Shown here: piece after piece, positions 58,112 through 64,000 of the stretch
Position numbering within the stretch: the first letter of the stretch is position 1
How the letters are laid out: each line of letters starts with the position of its first letter
Assembly: GCA_038496675.1 (NCBI GenBank)
Contig: CM076669.1
Location: forward strand, 2,507,034-2,571,033
DNA from: Rachycentron canadum
Lineage: Eukaryota; Chordata; Actinopteri; Carangiformes; Rachycentridae
Direction: 5' to 3'
DNA length: 64,000 nucleotides
The notes under the pieces: generated by a model
Told to the model about the DNA's origin: nothing
What the model saw: the letters and a program-made list of their open reading frames with translations, nothing else
Databases searched by the model: none
Position numbers and translations under genes: made by a program

Positions 58112-60084
58112 CTTTGATTTGTTGTATTGTTTGTTGTTTTTGTTTTCATTTTAATCTGTTTTGCTGCTACTGAATTTATAGTGCATTTATACTAAAAAAA
58201 AAAAAAAAAAAATGACACTGTGAGAGAGTGTAGAAAACCAGACAGTAAAAACAAGGCCAACAGACGACAAATATGTGAGAAATACTATGACGGAGCTGTT
58301 GATGAAACATCGGAAAGCAGCTGAAAAATGCAACCGCAGCACTTTTCTCAAAGATCACATCAAAGCACCGTCTCTACTTTCTGTGAACTTGAGTTACAGC
58401 GCTGGAGTCTGCGCGGAGAAACACATGGCGATGAGATCATTTCTTTCCATTTCTGCCTGTGGTGAATCACCGACCTGTGTCCTCAGGTTGGTTCTTTTCA
58501 GAGCCAGATTTTCCCTCTTTTTTTTTTTTTTTTCTTGTTTTCTTTGTGTTCTTTCTTTGTTCCTGTTCCAACTTTTTAGTATAAAAGATTGCGTAACTGC
58601 AGCTCCCGCATCTTTACATCTTGTTATCGGCGCTTTTTAGGATGGATTTCCACTTTTTATTGATGACTTTTTAAACCCAAAGATAGATTCAGCCCTCAGT
58701 TAAATGTGAGAACTTTTTCTACTCGACAAACCTGAGCGTAGCCTGAAATCCTTCCAAGACTGTGAACAATCAATCCAAGCTGCCCTTCTTCAATAGTGAC
58801 TGAAATAAAAGACGTACCCAGGGCATTTCGGAGCATCACCGAAGAACACAGTGTATTACCACTTTCAATGCTTTATGCAAAACTGGAATTTGTAGACCTT
58901 TTCAAGATCTGAGTAATGATCGTAGTAATGATTTAGCCTGCCTTCTCATGCAAGATTTCCCACAAAGAGGCTGCTGGGTAAGTGAGCGACACGAGAAAAG
59001 GATTGGGAATCATACATGATGAATTATGCATCGAGAAATGAGTTCAAGAGTGCGTTAAATCAGAGTGTGTAATGTTGTTAGCACATTTCATTTTAGAATA
59101 ATACATTTGGAGAAGACGGTTGCACCTTTAAGAGCCGTCGGGGGACTGAACCTTCTGTCTTCCACTTTAAAACATTTTTTTTTTCCCACCATGCACCTGC
59201 TCTCTTGTCACTCCATCTTTTCCTTTCTACCTCATAAAGGGAAGTGTCTGTTTTTACCCGACTCCAACTTTTTTTTCCATTCTTTTTCTAACCTCTTGCC
59301 CCTGATCAAACTCCTTTCATCTTTGGCCCTTTTGGCAGAGTGCGCGCTCCGCGGCGGACACGATGTTTGCATGCACACATATGGGCACACACACATATTC
59401 AGCAAAGGTCATGGACTGGGCCAGAGCCGTCACACACCTCAGCACAGATCTGTCTGATTGTCTGTATTCACACAAGGTGCCCCGCTGCCCCTGAAATAAC
59501 CTCAGGCTGGTGTTTCTGAATGCTGCGCAGAGCAACAGTGTTCAGCCGACACAGCGCTGATACAGGGGTCAACATGGCTTTGGTAGCATTTTATCAGATC
59601 TGCTTAGTAACTGCAAAGTGTTTTCAACACTGTATTGAATGTGTTTAGGTTCAGCATCCAACCGTTTTAAAGCCAAGACACCCAGCATTAAAACATGTCT
59701 GACTTTAGTGACTCATGGTGGCGACAGCATTTTTTTCCACAAAAACCTATAACACGCAAGGTTTGAAAAATGCTGTAATCACATAAAGACTCGACACAGA
59801 TACTGTAGTTTAAGAGTGGGTTTTTAGCTGGAAACTGCTGCTGCTGCATCATCTGAAAAGAGTCCTATGAGCGGGGAGAGTGAGGCAAAACAGTTGCGTT
59901 GTTGCAGATCCCAAAACCAAAACAGCATAAAGGACGAACCCTAACCCTGAAAGTCTGCCGAGATGAGGGGAACTGCAGAGCAGGGCTGCACAATCGACTG
60001 AAAATGAATCAAAGTATGGCCAACCGCAAGATCTGAATCACAGGAGCTGCTATTTTTGTGGAAACAGGAAGATGTGCATTGTTG
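58112..60084. other. unique sequence
   Basis: Poly(A) of 19 at 58194-58212 and poly(T) near 58518-58533. Frames of 121 and 130 codons at 58275-58640 and 59065-59457 show no known domain. GGGCTGCACAATCG at 59983 recalls the start of fish hAT-like or other repeats and may belong to family III copy b. Confidence 0.45.
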
Positions 60085-60225
60085 CAGAGACGCACCGGCC
60101 TACAAATCGTATGGTCCAGACATAAAGGAACGTGATTGTTTGGCACAAGTCAAAACAGAAATCGTCATCACTTTCTATTTTTTCAATGCAAACGATATAA
60201 TTCCAACTAAAATTGCAATATTTGC
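60085..60225 (+). mobile_element. dispersed element family III, copy b
   Basis: GGCCTACAAATCGTATGGTC, CATAAAGGAAC, TTTTTTCAATGCAAAC and ATTCCAACTAAAATTGC align with 35885-36015 in the same order. The element may begin earlier, at about 59980. Non-coding and unclassified. Confidence 0.6.
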
Positions 60226-60359
60226 CAAGAGCAACATGATTTTTCTTTCTGTTTTTGTATATCAAGCAGCCCTCTACTGCAGAGTTTCTCTAAAATATTG
60301 ATGTTGAATGTAACAGGCACAGACGGAGCCTCATTCGTTGACAGTCGGCCACGTCAGTT
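60226..60359. other. AT-rich linker
   Basis: Nothing is recognised in this short stretch. Confidence 0.5.
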
Positions 60360-60620
60360 AACCGCTAACAGCTGATGAAACGCACCGGCCCTCACGGCGC
60401 TCCGAGCCCCCCCGCCCGCGCCGACGACAGCTCACCCTGTGACTCATTGCTTTCTCTGACGGTGAGGAGGTGCGTTTGTTTTGAGAATTTGTGCACAAGC
60501 GCTTGCTTTTGCTGCCCTCTCCGATAACTACGTTACCCAGAGGGCACCGCGTGATTCGCATGTTCACCTCTCGACAAATCGAGTTAACCCGCTCGCCAGA
60601 GGTTGTTCGACGTGAATTAG
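60360..60620. promoter_or_regulatory. CpG-rich block with ZNF143-like site
   Basis: CpG is dense at 60380-60435 (CCCGCCCGCGCCGACGACAG). ACTACGTTACCCAGAGGGCA at 60527-60546 resembles the ZNF143/Staf consensus ACTACAATTCCCAGCATGC (about 13 of 19 positions). Such sites are found in vertebrate promoters and also in some repeats. A minus-strand frame of 101 codons is R/S-rich without a domain. Function is unproven. Confidence 0.3.
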
Positions 60621-61465
60621 CCAAAGCGATTGCAGTATCTCTCTTTACTGAATATATCACCACCTGATAGCTAACTACTCTTTCATTTTCTCTCTGTCTA
60701 ACTCTTCTATCTGAGGGATCGTGGAGCCAGTTGATAATAACAGATGATCTCCTCTGATAGATAGTGGGAGTGACTCTGAAGTGAGATGAGGTTTAATACT
60801 GGGTGTTCAGTACATAGTATAATCTGGTATCAAATTATTAATCTGCCAAATGGTTCTCTGATAAAAATATATATCGTATACACCAGCGATATCGCTTGGT
60901 GTCTTTCATTCGCTGTAGAAATGTAGAATTTCATAATGTTTTGCTCATAACGACCGATGCAAAGGTGAATACAGGCACTTTTTATTTCATCCATCTCATT
61001 AAATTAACTTAAACCACTTATCTTTTCCTTCTGCATCTATTCGTCATTGATTTTGTTGATGACTGATTGATATTCCCAATTCTAATTGAATAAAGCTCTC
61101 GTGGTGTTTGAAGTCAGGACCGTTTCTTGGTATTTTATCAACCAGATCCAAAAGCGGAGCCGTCACCAGGACTCCAACTTATCTCCATATTTTATCATCT
61201 TGAAGCCAAAATCGTTATAGAAAAATAATTGTATTTACCCCCGAGTTTTATGTTTTATGCAAGAAAAAGCCTCAGAAACTCTTCACGAGAGCAAAGCTGT
61301 GAGAATTAATTTTCGGTTCTCGCTCAATATGTAACATACTGGAAGGACAACAGCGATCAATCTCAAGAGCGCTGACGCTTTATGTTTGACACCAGCTGCA
61401 GAAGGTTTCAACCGCAGGAGTCTGAGCATCAAGTCTCCACACTCTTCCCTTTTCACAGCCAATAA

Positions 61466-61502
<37 letters not shown>

Positions 61503-62180
61503 TGCGTTTGTCAACCCCCACACCCCAGCCCCTGCCCGCCGCATGACGCCTCGCCTGCCTGCTCAGCCAACAAAGTCAGGCCTTTGCACGATAAAAGTTC
61601 AAAGCGGGATTATTAAATTAGAGAAAAGACAGAAGAGACAGAAATAAACTGACAGACATCAGAGAGAAAAGGCCTTGTGAGGGGGAGGACTCGGCAGAGT
61701 GGAAACGGTGCCAACTTCTGAATCGGCACTCTGAAGAAAAGGAATCAGTTGCCATTTCCTTGCCCACACACAAACCCCTCTACCTTTGTGATGTATCTGC
61801 CATGATGAGAAAAAACACACACACACACACACAAAAAAAAACAACAAAAAAAAAAAAAAAAAACACAGAAGACGCAGAGCTGCTTTTTAATCTTCTCTGA
61901 CTGTTGGTATTACAAAAGCCTGTGTCTCCGCGGCCTCTATACGGCTTCGCAATAACTGGGCTTGTCTGAAATTAGCCTGTTTTTTTTTTTTTGTTTTGTT
62001 TTTTTTTTTTTTTAGGAAAAAGAGCGACGGGGGCGGCCAGAGAGGGGGCAGAAGAGAAGAGAGAAAAGAAGGAAAAAGTAACCTGGTAGCTTCAAAATGT
62101 TGAATTCAACAGAAATGGCAAGTTGCTGCTACGTCCACTCTCGTCAGTGTGTAATGAGAGAAGAGTCTATTTATCATGCA
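60621..62180. other. AT-rich sequence with a near-palindrome and poly(A) runs
   Basis: ACACCAGCGAT-ATCGCT-TGGTGT at 60880-60902 is an 11-bp near-perfect palindrome with one extra T. Poly(A) of 31 lies at 61469-61499, mixed A-rich/CA sequence at 61808-61863 and T-rich sequence at 61980-62013. No gene is recognised. Confidence 0.5.
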
Positions 62181-62690
62181 TCCATTTAGCTCTAGTCTTT
62201 GATTAGAGGGGCCTGATGGAAATGGGATTGACTCACATTAAAGCATAGGTAAGCACAGAGCATTAATGCCTACGGGCCTCTTAACAACGCAACTTAGTCC
62301 CCTAACAAATTGAGCACAAATCATTAACTCATCATTAACTCTGATGCAGATTTAAAGAAGCGGTTTGTCATAATAGAATAATCAGCCCAAATGAGTGGAT
62401 TCGATTCAAATCTGGCTCTTTAAACCCACGCTCGGACGAGATCATATCACGAGGAGAGGAGCTGTATGCAGATGAGGCCAAACTGCAGGCTTTTTGCGAA
62501 ATGAATATTCAACGTCTGAGTGAAACCGCGGCCCTCGTGGCCACTGTCATCTGTGACCTATTGCTTGGGGGGAAGATGCTGAGCTGTAAAAAAAACTTCA
62601 GAGGCAGGTTTCTCGATGGAGACCTCACATGTCTTCTCCGTGGCAGCGCTGAAACAAACATGAGACGTATAGCACACGTTCTTTTTTTTT
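62181..62690. promoter_or_regulatory. candidate conserved non-coding element
   Basis: About 300 bases (62190-62490) without simple repeats, rich in ACTCATCATTAACTC, GAGCATTAATGCC, AGAGGGGCCTGATGG and ATTAAAGC words and with no long open frame. It is followed by a GC-richer stretch (62500-62660). The texture matches vertebrate developmental enhancers. Conservation is untested. Confidence 0.35.
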
Positions 62691-62988
62691 TTTGGTTTGG
62701 TGCTGGCTTGATCTAATGCTAACTGATGTGGATCATAGTGTCTGTCACGATCCTCTCCGAGTTTAAAGAGGCAGGCTTCCACCGAGACACTCGGCTCCAC
62801 GCATGGGACCACTTCTTCTAAACGATACCACTGGGAGCAAGAGAGTAGTATGTTTCGTTTGAAGGCAAAAAATAGCCGGTGACATCTACTGGCTTCTTTT
62901 GAAGTGAATTGCAAGCCGTTGCGTAGCTCGGAGTAAATCTGGGGAGACACGTCCTCCATTCTTTTTGCTTCCTGCTCGTGCCTCACGC

Positions 62989-63021
<33 letters not shown>

Positions 63022-64000
63022 GTGTACATTCAGAGGGAGTTTTGACAGTGTGTGTGGTTGTGTGTCTGCGCATGATGAAAGTTGGGGAAGGAAAGCTTTT
63101 ATTGCAACAGGCGCATACTGTGTCGCACATGCAATGCAAAGAGGAGACAAACCAGGACTCCGGGATTCATATGTTGTCAGTCGACTCCGTGGTTTTAGAT
63201 AGTAGAGACAGCGATGCAGTGTTGTTGACGTCTTTCTTCGGGCTGTAAAGAGACTAGCTCCTGCCTGGGTTCTGGGTTATTGCCTTCCTACCTTGAAATA
63301 TATTTCCCTAACTTTCCACATTTGGCAATTCACCAACTTCAAACACCACGGCATTGCTGTCATCTTCAGACCCGTTTACATGCAAAATCTCCTCGTGCAG
63401 CTTTTTAGCTCGGCAGCAGTAAATGATGTTGCCAGGGACGGTTTCCCGTGTTAGAGTGTTACAGAGTGCACGTCTGATCGCGAGGCCCTCGCTGAGGTCT
63501 AATGCCGCTGCTGGTGAAGCTACCAAGGTCTGTTCGGGCCCTGCTTTGTCATCGGCTTGATTTGATTGCTCTCCACTGATAAAAGCAGGAGGACAGCCAA
63601 ATTCACACAGTCAATATAAGTGCTTGCGGTAATATGCTGAGATCTGAATTCAATTCGACAGAGCTTTTACCTTGAGCTGCTTGCAAAAAAAAAAAAAAAA
63701 AGAAGAAAAAAGGAATCAAAGGATATGATTGCAGGAAGTGCCATCCAAAGCTGGATAAGAGGGAGTCTACTGGACACTGGAGGATGGAGGCATTATCTAA
63801 ATGAACCATCATCTTTAGCTTTAGCAAGGGGGAAAAAAAAAAAAAAAAAGATAGAAGCATCCAAGGTCAGTGACCCAGGACTCTGCTCAGTGATATTTAT
63901 AGTAGGAGTTTGACTTTGGACGCTGCACAACCCTGCTTCACTTCAAAAAAAAAAGAAGATGAAGTCAGGAGGCTTGTTTTTCCGTTTGCATTTGATGGGA
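62691..64000. other. unique sequence with poly(A) runs
   Basis: Poly(A) of 28 at 62989-63016, and A-rich runs at 63685-63701 and 63833-63849. The 193-codon minus-strand frame at 62558-63139 crosses the poly(A) as poly(F) and has no recognisable domain; the part after the homopolymer has ordinary composition but no family match. No gene is called. Confidence 0.45.

Noticed and set aside
62558..63139. 193-codon minus-strand frame as a gene
   Set aside because: It is held open by a 28-base poly(A) read as poly(F), and neither side resembles a known protein.

Overview
The window looks like nuclear DNA of a teleost fish, probably a percomorph. The basis is AT-rich, intron-like or intergenic sequence with dense (CA)n, (GA)n and (GATA)n microsatellites and long poly(A)/poly(T) runs. 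It also holds relics of DD34E Tc1-like transposons, tRNA-like SINE fragments and several short non-autonomous element families of a kind common in ray-finned fish. The species cannot be named from the sequence. No bacterial or viral gene organisation is present.

I could not recognise a host protein-coding exon, rRNA, tRNA or known microRNA gene. Almost all open frames are short, low in complexity, or run through repeats. The window is best read as one or more long introns or a gene-poor intergenic stretch. Its content is repeats plus blocks of unique sequence, some of which have the composition of conserved non-coding regulatory elements (homeodomain-type TAATTA/ATTA cores, or CpG-rich cores).

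Layout. 0-5 kb: family I copy A, a 500-bp pyrimidine tract, an AT-rich enhancer-like block and the first family II fragment. 5-10 kb: a 25-bp minisatellite of 13 units, a G-quadruplex motif, a Tc1 relic and a second TAGC-rich array. 10-18 kb: mostly unique sequence with two CpG-rich islands and two SINE fragments, then a 349-bp assembly gap inside an AT/TG repeat. 18-30 kb: a palindromic family II element, a ~610-bp non-autonomous element, family I copies B and C (about 97% identical), a second Tc1 relic and a polypurine zone with (GATA)n. 30-45 kb: unique sequence with family III and family II copies, a three-unit 28-bp repeat and several near-perfect hairpins. 45-64 kb: a third SINE, a second (GATA)n array, a 151-bp tandem repeat carrying DR1 nuclear-receptor-like sites, further family II and III copies, a CpG-rich block with a ZNF143-like site and an enhancer-like block near 62.2 kb.

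No genes can be shown to work together here. The main interest lies in the repeat families: their internal copies within the window reveal structure (inverted-repeat arms, deletions, recent duplication), and several carry transcription-factor-like sites. Statements about homology to teleost repeat families rest on pattern recognition without a database search.
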